Assembly: GCA_022316685.1 (NCBI GenBank)
Contig: JAKJHU010001343.1
Coordinates: forward strand, 1-64,000
From: Progne subis subis
Taxonomy: Eukaryota; Chordata; Aves; Passeriformes; Hirundinidae
Direction of reading: 5' to 3'
Length of the DNA: 64,000 nt
A program made the translations under genes and the position numbers. The stretch's first letter is position 1; each line of letters starts with the position of its first letter. The notes beneath the pieces were generated by a model. That model had not been told where the DNA came from and did no database searches. It saw only the letters and a list, made by a program, of their open reading frames with translations. This document shows positions 37,420 to 49,512 of this stretch, piece after piece.

Positions 37420-37541
37420 CTAAAAAAAAAAAACAAAACCAAAAAACCAACAACAGAAAAAAAAAACCCCACAAAAAAACCAAACCAGAACAAAACAAAC
37501 CCCCACAAAAACAAAACAACAAAAAACCACCAAAAAAACCC
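37420..37541. repeat. A/C-rich low-complexity tract
   Basis: About 120 bp of A-runs broken by C pairs and CCCC. It contains almost no G or T. It is not a clean microsatellite. Confidence 0.85.
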
Positions 37542-40500
37542 TGTCTTCATGGCTGAGCTGTGTGTGAAAGGCTCATTCCGGGTCAAGGATTTTTTTTGTG
37601 ATCCTGTGCAGTGTGGAAATTTTTAAATCAATCACTTACAAGGAGAGGTGAGGAGTCCCGGAGGAGCTGATTTGGTTGGGCGGTGTGGCTGTGAGCACCC
37701 ATGGGTACTGGGGCCAGGCGAGGTGCTTGGGGAAGGGATGCTGAGCTCCCTGCTCCAGGATGCTGATGCCACAGCTCTTCCAGGGAGATCTGCAAGTGAA
37801 GTCAAGTTACCTGTGTAGGCTTTGTCAGCAGATTTTTCTCCTTCCCCGGGATTCTCCAGAGGTTTTTGGGGGCTTGCGGAGCGTCCTTGTTCCTGGTAGG
37901 GGATGGACAGTGGTGAGCATCTTGCAGAGCAGATGGGGAGCGTGTACAGGGCTGAGCCAGGCCTGGCAGCAGAGGAACTCAGTGCTTTCTGTGGGGCAGT
38001 GATCCCCTGCTCGATGAGGAGCTGGGGAGGGGACTCGCAGCAGCACTCCGAGTGCTTGCATCTCTTGGTGCTGCTCTGTTCCTGGTGGTCTCTGCGTTTT
38101 GAGGGGCTTTGCAGCGTTTGGTTAATTCTGCCGTGTAGCTTTGACTCCAGGCTTAGCCCTGCAGAGGGAAGAGCCCTGCCTTGCACGCCGTGTTTCATCC
38201 TAGCCTTGGCAGTGCTGCTTCAGAGCCTCCCAGGGCAAAGGGCTCCTGTGCTCAGGAGAGAGCTACAGAGAGACCCCGAGTGCTGCCAGCTCCAATTCAC
38301 CCGGCCCAGCTCTCCCCTGGAACATTTCGGGCTGCTCTGAGGTGTTTGTCAGGGAGGTGCAGGTGACAGTGAGCATCCCCTGTGGGTGGAGGCTTGCTGG
38401 CCCTGCTTTTGGTTTCGTTGCTTTTTAAAGGGGAGAGAAGCAAAGTGAAAACAGAAGTTGCTGCTCTGCCCAGAGGAAATCATGGTGTCACAGCCCACGA
38501 GGGAGGGACTGCCAAATTAGGATCAGATTGTTTATTTGCATTGTCCCAAAGCACCTGGGGCTTTACCTACTTTTCCAGCATCTGATGACTTACTGGAAGA
38601 GGAATTCTGCAGTGAGAGCAGGCTTGTGTGTGCGCTCAAGACCCTGACGCTGAACTTGTCACTCTTAATTAAACCTGCAGTAACGAGCGACGCCGCAGAG
38701 ATGCCACAGAAGAAGTGGCGAGGGAGATGTTGAGGATACACGGGTTGGCTGTTAGTTACATGTAAGACTATAGATTAATCTTGGAAATCGTCCTGAAAAT
38801 CACAGTTAATTAAAGTAAAGCCTTCAAGGGCCTCAGTGTTTCTGTCCTGGTGTCACAGCTCGGCTGCAGCCTCCCTGTGCTCAGTGCCAGTTTTCCGTCC
38901 GCCTTTGGTGGCTTGAGGTTGGTGCAATGATGACCTGAAGCCTTTTGCATGCCCCTTCATTAGAAATGCTTCTAATGAGTCAGTGGATAAATGCTGCAGA
39001 TGCTGCTTGTCCAAGCGCTGCTCGGCTGCTGTGACACTTTATGCATATCATCATCGGAGTTAATTTGGGCAGAGGAATAAAATACCGCAAGGAGGGATAG
39101 AGCAGATTTAGTGCTGGTGGGAGACTTGGAGTCACCCATCAGTGTGACAGCTCTTCAGGGGGAGAGGAGAATATCTCCATGCCTTGAAGGCACCGGTGAG
39201 GCACATGGTTTGCTCAAACTCAGGGGCCCCTGCAGTGTTTGGGGACGGAGAGGTGCTCCCCAAAATTTAAGAGCCCTGTTTTAAAGGAGGCGGTGTCTGG
39301 GTGTGCATTTTTGTGTTTGTCCAGGGTCCATCTCCACTAGCCCGAGGATGATAGGGAACATGAGGGATGGTGTAGATAATGCCCATCTTCCTTGGCGCTG
39401 CTGTTTGGTTTAGTACGTTTTTATCAGCCCTGGGAAACACTCAGTTTGCTCGTTCTCATGTTGAGGAATTAGAGATGCTCCTGCAGCATGCCACTGTCTT
39501 TCCCTTTACATTTAACACCCTCAGCAGGCTAGCACCTGTGTTCTGTAGCTCATAATGATGTTTTTTGTGCTTTTTAAGAAGTATTACTTCTTTCCCCAAT
39601 TGCTAGCGCACGATGCTGTCGTAGCGTGTGTTCCCCACTCAGAGTTGAAGTGATGATTTGCCGGTCCTTTCGGTGTTTGTGGGGATTTAGGGTGAGGAGG
39701 AAGTTGGTCTTTTGCTGCTAGAGGTCCCCGTTTTGAGAGGATACCCTCTGGGCTCGTGCTGGAGATGGTGGATTTGTGTTTTCTGGCACTGGGCAGGGGA
39801 GAGATGAGCAAATCTGGGACATCCCTGCCCGCCCTGTAGCAAGCAGGGACACCCTCCGCCACCCCCTCCTGTCCCCTCTGAGGGTTTGCCAGCTGGTGGT
39901 ACCCAGCAGCAGGCTGAGAAGCCAGACCAGGGTGAGACACGGGGGTCAGCAGGTCCCGGAGTCACGGCACAGCTCGGGGAGCCCTGACCTAAATAACAGC
40001 TTCGCTCGTCTGCCGGGCAGGGGAGGAATTGCTGCTGGGATGAAAATCTCATTCAGAGGATGGGAAAGGGAGGATTACGCTTTGCCATCTGCCTCGATGT
40101 TCTTTATTGTAAATAATAATAAAAAAGGTAATGATCCACAAGTCCCTTAACGGAGATATTTTGCCCGGCTGTCAGAGCACCTCACCCGTGCCTTGCTGCG
40201 TCACGGGCAAAGCAGATTTTTCTCCTGAGTCACTGCCAAGTGGGGCAGAAGGGAGCTTTAAGGCTGCAGGGCACCCAGGAGAGCCACAGAGATGGTCCCT
40301 TTCCGTGTCCCCCTCCTGCCAGCACGCATCCAGTGGATATTCCCAGTGCCTGTAGGTTTACAAACACATTTGCCACGGCAGACTGATTCCTTCAATAACC
40401 ACCTGTAACTCCTGGGGAATGTGGGACCCTGCTGCTTTGGCCACAGTGGCAATGCATGGGCCAAACCACCTCTGCTGGCCACTCCAGCTCAGCCCAAGTC

Positions 40501-40625
40501 TGTATTAGTGAAAGTTAATGAAGAGAAGTTTGTTTGATTTCGCACAGAGGCTGAGAGAGAAGCTGTGGGCATCCTGACAGGGGCTGCAAGTAAAGTACTC
40601 TGGTTTTCCTGTGGTGTGTTTTGTT

Positions 40626-40628
<3 letters not shown>

Positions 40629-40658
<30 letters not shown>
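40629..40658. repeat. Poly-T run of about 30
   Basis: Uninterrupted T followed by AATTTTATTTCTG. Simple repeat or old retrotransposon tail. Confidence 0.8.
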
Positions 40659-40663
<5 letters not shown>

Positions 40664-41039
40664 TATTTCTGCAAGAGCCTCTTTAAATTATCCCTGGGGA
40701 GCGATCTTTGATGCTAGTTTAAAAAGGATAATCAGGAACAGAGAAACAGTACCCAGAGTGTCTGATATGGCCACTTTTAATTCCAAGTACGGGTTGTGCT
40801 TTCCTCTTACTTGAGAAGAGCACGCTTTGGGAAAACTTCAGTTTTAGTAGTAGATAGCTTGTGAGTGAGAGCTGGAAGGTGGTTATTGGTCTGAGTGCAA
40901 GCTGCTTAACCATTCTCATGCTGTGTGTGTAAATATAAATATTCTGGGGAAGCCAGGGCTGACATGTGTCCTGTTTTTCCTTTAATGTGTATTTCTTGTC
41001 TCTTGGTTTCTCTTCCGAGATTCAGGTGGTTTTAGAGTC

Positions 41040-41510
41040 TTTCTGCCTTCTGCAAAGCCCTGAGCCAGACACAAAAAAGAGACGGAGTCTTCAGGTTCTG
41101 ATTTCTCAAGGTTGCGCGCTTTGTTTATTGTTTCTTATCTTACAATTCTTTCTGTGCCCAGCTGAGATCTGTGCAGCTGCTCGGGCATCTGGCGACTCCT
41201 CCTGCCCTGGGCTGTCTCTATCTTTTATACTAATTGTTACCAGTTCTTTATTTATCATTATTTGCCAATACCTATCACTTACACTGAACAGGCCATCCCT
41301 ACTTTGACCCAATCTCCTTAAATTACTTTGTGCCACCGTCACTGCAGAAAATGGAGTGAGGGAAGAAGAAAGAAGCAGCAGGAGAGAACATCCCAAATCC
41401 TCCATCTTGCTCCCATCCACTTCCATACTAAAAACCCAAACCTACTGTTTTTTCACCTAAACTCCTATCTTTCACACTCTTGTGGCCTGTAATTCATCTC
41501 TCCATGTAGG
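41040..41510 (-). mobile_element. Probable ERVK-like LTR, borders uncertain
   Basis: Read on the minus strand, the segment has a TATA-type box (GTATAAAAG, complement of 41222-41230), then about 100 bp later AATAAA followed by AAGCGCGCAACC, then a CTGAAGACTCCGTCTC stretch typical of the end of avian ERVK-type LTRs. The order U3, TATA, AATAAA and U5 from right to left supports a minus-strand LTR. I could not find a convincing target duplication, so the limits are approximate, and the family name is from general resemblance. Confidence 0.6.
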
Positions 41511-42652
41511 AAGCCTTTCCCATGGACTGGGATCAAAGCCAGCATCTTCCTGGGCTCTGGGCCAGGGTCCCAGACCCCCCTGCCCAGGTCCAAAAGCATC
41601 CAGCAGTACTGGACACTGAACAATATACAGTGAGGTCAGCAACAAGCCCACTGCAAAGGGAGAAAAGTAGAAGTTGCTTGCTTTACAGAGAAAAAGATAC
41701 AGAGATTTGTCCCAATTTCCACCTTGTTCTACTTAACATTTGTGCTTTCACCTTTGCTTTTTTAAAAAGATCACTGCTTCTGTTTTCAACTGAAGTCCTT
41801 TCATAAGATTTTCTTCACCTGTGTGAAAGAATCTTTGTCATGACATACTACGTCTTCACTCCTGTTACTGAATTCCTGATGGTGGGGTGGTTGTTGGTAT
41901 TTTATTGCCAGTATTGTGGGTTTTCTGCTGTGCCCTCCCTCTATCTGCAGTTTGTTGGAAGGATGCCCCTGGAAAAATGCCCTTGACCCAGGAGCAATGA
42001 AAACTTCCCGTGGTCAGCTGTGAGTATTGACATTCCTGAAATAACTCAGGGGGATTAAAACACAGTAATAATAAAGATGGATTTGCTGATGTCCAGCTTG
42101 CCATGAAGACTTGCAACCGCCAAACGGCCCAGACGAAGCTAAGATTGCTAGTTTTTAGTATTTTTTTACTTAATGGAAGATTATACAATTTTCTTAATGT
42201 AATGAAAATGATGCTCTGTCCATGGAGTTGTAAGTCCTTGCCTGCAGACCTGCATCTCTGGTCGCTGAGACGGAGCACATTGCCCAGAGCTTGCTGGGAG
42301 TGCCTTTGGCCAGTGCTGAGGGCTTTGAAACAGCGAAACAGAGCCTGACTCTTCTAATTTAATGTTGGTTTTAATCTGCATCCACAGTGGCAGCCTGCTA
42401 AAATCTAAATCAAATCAGGAGGTGGGGATTGAATTTATTAAGCTTCTGCTTAAGCTGGGAGGAATAATGCAAGAGGCTGTGAGGGCACTGAATGGCTTTA
42501 GTTTTATTGAGGATCTGGTTAAAAAATAAAAAAATCACAAAGTAAACTAGATTTTTTTTTTTTTTAAATTTTCTTTTTTTAGAGGCCAAGCATGCAGAGC
42601 TATTTCTAGTTAATTTTAGCATATTGTTTAAAGGCATCCTCAAGGACTGAAA

Positions 42653-42883
42653 GAATCTTTTTCTTGGAGAAAATAAGAGAAAATGTATGGAAACCCTGGA
42701 TTGTCTGGAGGTTGAGCTGTTTGCCCAGGGTTGTGTCTCCTGAGCCCAAAGTCAAGTTAATCCTTCATTCCCAGTGCTTTGGGATGGGTCTGTATGCCCT
42801 CTCCCTTATAACAAGCTCCTCCAGAAGATGGAGAGGCTGTTAAAGCTCTCAGGAAGCCTGGGCAGGGCTCATGGAGCAGTAAA
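42653..42883. repeat. Local duplication, block A copy 1
   Basis: From GAATCTTTTTCTTGG to GGAGCAGTAAA. It is repeated at 43962-44192 with a constant offset of 1309 bp at both ends and only scattered mismatches. It lies in MYO5B intron 1. Confidence 0.9.
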
Positions 42884-43520
42884 ATGAAGCTGGAATTGTG
42901 AGTGTGGAAGCAGCAGCTCACAGGGATGCTCTCCCCATGCCTTGGGTGGGCACCTGCAGCAGCCTGGTTTTGGGGGCATGGTGGCTCTCACCCATGTGGG
43001 TTCATTTGTTCATTTGTCAAAAAGAGGGGGTGTAAGGCTGCTTTTGGGGGGAGAAGGTTGCGGAGGTCGGAAAGGGGAATGCAGGGGAGGTGAGGGTGGT
43101 GAGCCCAGCGTGACCCCACCGAGGGCTGCCCCCGGGCCTCCTCGGCTTCTAATTAAAGCTGGCCTTGTAAAGATGTACCAGTGACAAAGTGCTTCTATTC
43201 CAGCGCTGTGTGCCTGACATATCGGCGATTTATGGGTGAGAGGGAGGGCTTGGATGGGGGTTTGTGTAGCAGCCTGCCCTGCAGGGAGGGCCTAGCACAG
43301 CAGGGAGGGGAGGGTGGTGGAGAAGCACAGCAGGATGAATGGTGCTCCCCCTCCTTGGATGTGTGCGTGTGCACGCATGAGAGGACAGCATTAGAGATGC
43401 TTGGGGAGGTGCATTCACAGCAGCCTGTGCTCACAGCCCCGGGCTCTGCAGCGGGACGGGGAGCACTCCGTGTGGGGAGTGCTGCATTGCTCCTGGGATC
43501 TGCCAGCCAGGCCTCCTGGG

Positions 43521-43605
43521 GCCTTGCAAACACGTCCGTCCTGCTTGGTGCAGTCCGTCCTGCGTGCCTCTTGCACATGTGCGTGCACACAAAATCAGTT
43601 CTGTT
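43521..43605. repeat. Local duplication, block B copy 1
   Basis: GCCTTGCAAACACGTCCGTC to AAAATCAGTTCTGTT. It is repeated about 200 bp downstream at 43720-43805 with one indel and few changes, so the pair is recent. Confidence 0.92.
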
Positions 43606-43660
43606 ATTATAATTGTTATTAAAGCTCGGTAGTGTTGTGGTCAGGGTGGTGGTGGGACAC

Positions 43661-43707
43661 GGAGCCTCCCTCCACAGGCTGTGGGCAGCAGGTGCTGGGA
43701 GCTGTCA
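43661..43707. repeat. Local duplication, block C copy 1
   Basis: GGAGCCTCCCTCCACAGGCT through GGTGCTGGGAGCTGTCA. It is repeated at about 44263-44311. Confidence 0.85.
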
Positions 43708-43719
43708 TCCTCTCCTGAG

Positions 43720-43805
43720 GCCTTGCAAACACGTCCATCCTGCTTGGTGCAGTCTGTCCTGCGTGGCCTCTTGCACATGTGCGTGCACACAAAATCAGTT
43801 CTGTT
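43720..43805. repeat. Local duplication, block B copy 2
   Basis: Near-identical to 43521-43605. Confidence 0.92.
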
Positions 43806-43809
43806 GTTG

Positions 43810-43872
43810 TTGTTGTTATTACTTTTATTTATTTATTTGTTTATTTATTCATTCATTCATTCATTCATTTAA
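43810..43872. repeat. (TTTA)n/(TTCA)n microsatellite
   Basis: TTG repeats pass into TTTA units, then about six ATTC units, then ATTTAAA. It directly follows block B copy 2; block B copy 1 has only a short TTATTATAATT at the same place. Confidence 0.88.
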
Positions 43873-43919
43873 ACTCTGTGGTGTTGTGGTCAGGGATTTC
43901 CGGGTTGGAGATTTGGAGA

Positions 43920-43939
43920 TTTGGAGATCGGCAGAAATC
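43920..43939 (+). other. 20-base exact match to MYO5B exon 2
   Basis: The 20 bases are identical to 45948-45967 in exon 2, where they encode the WRSAEI core. Similarity stops at once on the right and after a few bases on the left. It has no splice sites and is not an exon. Confidence 0.6.
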
Positions 43940-43961
43940 TGGGTTAAAGGCCCGGAAAAAG

Positions 43962-44192
43962 GAATCTTTTTCTTGAGAAAAATAAGAGAAAATGTATGGA
44001 AACCTTGGAGTGTCTGGGGTTGGGTGGTTTGCCCAAGGTTGTGTCTCCTGAGCCCAAAGTCAAAGTTAATCCTTCATTCCCAGAGCTTTGGGATGGGCCT
44101 GTGTGCACTCTCCCTTATAACAAGCTCCTCCAGAAGATGGAGAGGCTGTTAAAGCTCTCAGGAAGCCTGGGCAGGGCTCATGGAGCAGTAAA
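43962..44192. repeat. Local duplication, block A copy 2
   Basis: Pairs with 42653-42883. Confidence 0.9.
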
Positions 44193-44262
44193 GCTTAAGC
44201 TTTTTTTAAAAAATGCTTTTTGTTAGGCTTTTTTTTTAATCAGAGATGCTTAGGCTCCACAT

Positions 44263-44311
44263 GGAGCCTCCCACCACGGGCTGTGGGCAGCGGGTGCTGG
44301 GAGCTGTCACC
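44263..44311. repeat. Local duplication, block C copy 2
   Basis: Pairs with 43661-43707. Confidence 0.85.
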
Positions 44312-45913
44312 CTCAGAGCCCCCTGTCACACTGGGGTGGCTTCTGGCCGTGGCTGGCGATGAATTGCTGAGGGTGGCCCATGGGACCTCTTGCTACTGCT
44401 GGAGCTGTACCCAGCTGCAAAGCTGAAATCACAGGCGCCCCATTTCAGGTGGCTCTGGGGTCAGTGTGTCCCTGCCTGTCCAGGCAGGCCCAGGGCTCAG
44501 CCCAGCCCTGTGTGCAGGTGGAAAATTTGCAAGGTTGCCAAGTCCAGCAACACCTTGTGTTTGAAGCTTTTCTAGCCAGGTACATCCTGATCCTTGGCTA
44601 TTTCAGGCACTTACAGAGCATTGCCTGAGTATCACTTTCTGCCAGCAGGGAGCTGGCACTGGATGAATCCATGGTGGTGGGGCTGGTAGGGGTCCCAACC
44701 AGCCCCTTCCCCACTGCAGCCTCCCTTTCCTCATGGCAGGGAGAGCACTGAAGGCTCATGAGGTGCTGGAGCTGCTGTGCTAAGAAAATTCGAGTTTTCA
44801 CATCTTTTTTCCCCTACTCCCTGGTAAAACTGTTGTTCTGGGAATATGACTGCGTGGCTCCATTAACATCTAAAGGTTCCTGCTGCTGTAGCTATTGAGC
44901 AGCTCTAAAAATAATTACGTGTGATAAAGTGTAAAAATCTATTGCTTTTCAGCTGCAAAGCTGCCTGTCAGGTGGTGACTGCTGCTGTGTTAACTCGTTT
45001 GCTACAAAATATTACTTGGGGTTTGTGTGCTGGGGTTTGGTTTCAAGTGAATGTGTGAAAACCACCTTTGGGGCTCTGGTGCTGCTGCCACTTGGATTTG
45101 CTGGAATTCCCCCCCATCCCCTGGTGTTTTGAGTGGGGAAAAAATTATATAGCTGTCATTTCAGTCAACAGGAAGAACAGAGGGGAGAGATGCCCCAAAA
45201 AGACCAGTAAATCAGTGGTTGTTGAAGGGTTCCTGTTGGCTCTGTAGGCTGGATGAGTCCAGCAGCCAAAATCCTCCCTGGGCCCTTGTTCTGGGCTGCA
45301 CAGGTCTGCCTTGGCAGTCCCAGCTTGCTGGCCCTAACTTTGTAGACGCAAAAGAAGGTTAAATTTAACCTAATTCATTAATTCATTTAAGTCTAAGCGT
45401 GATCTTGGAGCCTGTTTGTGTGTTCACCTCCAGCTGAAGGAGTTTGGCGTTGTCATTTCCCTGCCTCTGTCCTGGCTGTGGAGTTGAGTCAGGGCTTGTT
45501 CTTTGCTCAAACTGCCTTGTTTTTGAGCAAATAAACGTGCTGTGGTGTAGGGTCTGCTGGGGGTGAATTGCATTATTTCATAAAAGCCTTCTGGAAGGCT
45601 GTTTTTTTTTTCTTTCCCTGAGAAATTAAATTCAATTTACCTTGAGACTTTACTCTGCTTTGTTAGATTGGTAACAAGCCAGTGTACACCTTCTCCAGAA
45701 GAAAATTAGACTGAAAAATTAGACTTCTGGTCTGTAATTTACTGCAAGAACTAAAACCGGATTTATTTTTTCATTTGCTAAAATAAATGGTTTCGCTGCA
45801 TTGACTTTGCAATGAGTGTGAGACTGTATTAATGGAGAATTAATTTATTTCTCATTTAATTTCCTGAAGTTTTGTTGTGTTTAAACTTTTTCTTTTCTTT
45901 TTCACCTCTCCAG

Positions 45914-46024
45914 CACACTAGGGTTTGGATTCCTGACCCCGATGAAGTTTGGAGATCGGCAGAAATCATCAAGGATTACAAAGAGGGAGATAAAAGCCTC
46001 CAGCTGAAACTTGAAGATGAAACT
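45914..46024 (+). CDS. MYO5B: MYO5B coding exon 2 (residues 10-46)
   Basis: Acceptor CTCTCCAG, donor GTAAGC, 111 bp, phase 0 at both borders. The peptide [20 protein letters not shown] continues to [18 protein letters not shown]. This is the myosin N-terminal SH3-like barrel that precedes the motor of class V myosins. '[12 protein letters not shown]' and 'KEGDKSLQL' are MYO5B-type; MYO5A has PDPEEVWKSAE and KPGDKVLLL at the same places, as known from the family. The call as MYO5B rather than MYO5A or MYO5C rests mainly on this exon and on the CFAP53 neighbour. Confidence 0.95.
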
Positions 46025-49000
46025 GTAAGCTTTTGAGGGTCGTTATTCTTTTTAGTAATTTAAAGCTTCAGATTAATGTGTGAAGAAGCCTGAGCCATCT
46101 CATAGTTTCTGTGAAGTGGTTTAAAATGTGTTTTATTGCCTTGACACTTCCAGCTTTTCCCTCGCTCCCTAAACACTTGCATTACAGTAGGTTGCAAGAA
46201 AAGCCCTTGACCTCCATCATCTCTTTTCATCTCCTGGCAAACTTGTAATGTTCTGTTGATACCAGGATGTATTTTTTTTTTATAGCAGCATCATGTCAGA
46301 AACGCCAGTTTGTGCTTTTTGCTCCCGAACAAATTGTGGAGAGCACGGCTGGTGGCATCTACTCAGCCTTGGGTACTGATGGAAAACCCACACATGGCTC
46401 GGAGGTGACTGCTGTGCAACAATTCTCTCCACGCCTTAGTTTTTCTCTCTTGAGTATAATCTTACGTAAACCCCTTTTTTTCCCTGCTTTATTTTTAAAC
46501 AAGAAAAGCTTTTAAAAGATAAAGACACAAAACTCATTTAAATGTAGATGTTTTCTAGCAAGCGCTGGTTCCAAATTCACAAACAGCCCGGGCTGTAGCG
46601 TATGTGCAGCCAACAATTAATCATCCCCAGAGCAGGACAGAGGCTGGGGAGGAGCAGCTGCTCTCTGTTCCACACAAAAACCTTGTGGAGTGGGACCTTG
46701 GATGACAGCAGGGAATTGCAGATGAAGTTAACCACGGCATTTGCATCAGCTGCAAATTCAGTTTATGGGAAGGGAGCAGCCGTGCTCTGTGCCCACCATG
46801 AGCTGCCTGGTGCAGCAGGAAGAATAGATACATTTTTCATGGAGAGTTTCACCTAAGCTGTCTTTCTTCGTTGGGCAGGTGGGGTTTCCTGAGCTGTCTG
46901 GGTTGTGATCTGCTCTGTAGCCTAGAAGAGTTAGTAGAGACCACCCACTACAAATCCACCTGTTTTGAGCAGGGCGAATAATTCCCATTCCCTCCGAGCC
47001 AGACATTTCCACACTGTGGGGAGCATTTTCACCACATTGCCTTAATGGGAAGATGGAGAACAGGAATGAGCTGTGGTTGATCAGGCGGTTCATCAAAGCA
47101 TGTTTTCTTCCAGAGCAGCTCAGGCTGTTTGTTGGCAGTGTGTGAGTATGCCAGGTTTGCAGAGAACATTGTTGATGTTGGGATATGCACCCAGTGCTTG
47201 GTGCTGGTGCTTCTTCCTGGCTCGGCCTTAACTGCTTCTGTTGTCCTGCCCAGTTTGCTCTTCCAGTGTGGGGAAGCTTTCTGGGGAGGATAAAGGATGG
47301 AGGATGCTTGATGCCTCTTTACCTTCCACAGTGATAAATCTTGATGAGGAGATGCACACATGCCACCCTGCAATCCCTTGGAAGCACCAGGCACAGAATC
47401 ATAATTTTATCATGGAATGGGTTGGAAGGACCTTAAAGTTCATCCCATTCCACTCCTGCCATGGACAGGGACACCTTCCACTGTCCCAGGCTGCTCCAAG
47501 CCCTGTCCAACCTGGCCTTGGACACTGCCAGGGATCCAGGGGCAGCCACAGCTGCTCTGGGCACCGTGTGCCGGGTCTTACTACCATTACAGCAAAGAAT
47601 TTACTCTTAGTATCTTACCTAAGCCTATTGTCCTTCAGCTTAAGGTAATTCCTCCTGTGTGTTGTCCCTCGGTGCCTTGTCCCCAGTCCCTGTGCAGCTC
47701 TCCTGGAGCCCCTTCAGGCCCTGGCAGGGGCTGGGAGCTCTCCCTGGAGCCTTCTCTTGTGCAGCTGAGCAGCCCCAGCTGTGCCAGACTGGCTCCAGAG
47801 CAGAGGGGCTCCAGCCCTGGCAGCATCTCCGTGGCCTCCTCTGCACTGGCTGCAGCAGCTCCACTTCCTTGTGCTGTTGGAGGCAGAGCTGGAAGTTCTT
47901 TCCTTCCTCTTGTGCTCGGGCTGCCAAATTACACCTGCTCCTATTGCTGAGTGCTACATCCCCCATCCTCCCTTCCTGGCTGAGATCTCTTGCCGTTTTA
48001 GTACTTGGGCAGAAATTTTTATTTTTTCCTCTTTAATCTGGGTATTTCCCTGCAAACTAAAGGCGCTGAGGAGTCCTGCAAGGTCTGATCTTTTTGTACA
48101 GCTGAGTTCAGGATCAGCAACATTAAAGTACAAGGAGGTGAAAAGGTTACCAGGTGTTGTAGGCTGTAGCTTAATAAGCATGTCACAGTCATGGTGAATC
48201 AGGGAACACCTCATTTTGGGGTTGTGCAAGACACCCAAGGTCTTTGGTAGTGCCCTGTTTGATGCTTTCCTGTACAAAGCCCTGCCTTGATCTATGTCAT
48301 GTTGGAAAGCTCTAGCAAGGGGAAACAGCACTTGGGTGCATCAGGTTGGAGATATCCAGCACACATGTCTTCAGGGGATTCAAAGCTGTGGAGAGCCTTT
48401 TGATCCTGATAGCTAACACGCATTACCCAGCTGTTCAGTGCTTCCTTTTGTCCTTGTGCTTTAAGTGAATCTTCGTGGGTTTTTGTTTTTGGCTCTGCTC
48501 TGTGTGCAGGAGTACTCCTTCCGAATGAAGAGCTGACTTTTAAATACCACAAGGCATCCCTGGTGTGTTTGCCATTAAGATGTGAGACTGAGTGCAAACT
48601 CTTGAAAATTGGCATTGACAATGTGGAATTGGAGGATAAAACCAGCCTGAGGTTGTCAGACGTGCTGAGGGAGCCCGTCCTCATGCACTTGGGTCAGCTT
48701 TCCTTGTACTGCTTTCATGGGCAGTGATCCAGTGCAGTGGCAGTGGTTTTGCTTGGAAAACAAATTGGGATTCCTCCCTTCTGATGGGAGCTGAGCATCA
48801 AGCCTCCTTTCTGAGGCACCCTGTGGGAAGCAGCATCACTGGCAATTTTTTCCCCTCCTCTGTAAAGAAAAAAAACGCAATTTTCTTTAGTTGATGGCTC
48901 TGTTGGTCATTTGGGGATGAGTCAAAAATAGCATAAAGCTGCCCATGTGCCAGCTTCAGCAGCATAAGCTGGCTCCTCCAACACTTCCATAGCAGGGGCT

Positions 49001-49512
49001 CTGCACTCCTCCAAGTCCTCTCTGCCTCAAGGGGTGTCAGGTTTCAAGTAGAAAAGTAACTTCAATTAAAAATGAGCTGAGAAATCGCTTTGATGGTAAG
49101 AACATGGTCTAGTTTGGATTGAGGCTGCTTTTCCAAGAGCAGGCAGATGCTTAGATCAGATGAAGCTGTGTGTTTCTGTACCCTGCCTGTCACTGCTCAG
49201 AGGTGGCTGAAGGCTGTTTGTCCCAAGGCTGGCCTGAGGATGGCTCAGGTGTGGCCGGGTTGGTGCTTGTGGACCCTCAGTGTCCACCAGGACCGTGTGG
49301 TGGTGAGCTCAAAGCCATTACCAGAGAGGTGACTTGGCAGTGTGTCACCCAAGCCCCTATAGCATTTATCATCAAGAAGCTTTTAATTTAATGTAGAGCA
49401 GGGTGTGTAGGTATTTTTACAGTAGCAGGAGCTACACCTTGAGAAGTGACAAGCCATTAAAGGAGCTGTTGTTGTTTTTCTGTGTTGCTGCCTTCCTGGT
49501 GTGCCTCTTCAG
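46025..49512 (+). other. MYO5B: MYO5B intron 2
   Basis: About 3.5 kb, phase 0. The only recognised content is the CR1 copy at 47393-47930; the rest looks unique. Confidence 0.8.
47393..47930 (-). mobile_element. CR1 LINE 3' fragment
   Basis: It begins CAGAATCATAATTTTATCATGG (reversed CR1 terminus) and shares GGACACCTTCCACTGTCCC with the other copies. At about 47572-47650 it departs from the 1.2-kb copy (ACAGCAAAGAATTTACTCTT against a CCAGCCAGCAATTCCTTCCC type) and then rejoins it, so it belongs to a different subfamily. Confidence 0.86.

Larger units (their letters stand above)
16962..45913 (+). other. MYO5B: MYO5B intron 1 (29 kb)
   Basis: Donor AAG|GTGAGC and acceptor CTCTCCAG. The length is explained by unique sequence with scattered insertions: a 1.5-kb TG...CA element (20830), CR1 fragments (25.5, 32.6, 33.7 and 35.9 kb), an ERVK-like LTR (about 41.1 kb), long T-runs, a T/G-rich tract (35.16 kb), an A/C-rich tract (37.4 kb) and a cluster of local duplications (42.65-44.3 kb). 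No second gene is supported; the many 60-180 codon frames lack recognisable domains. Confidence 0.8.
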
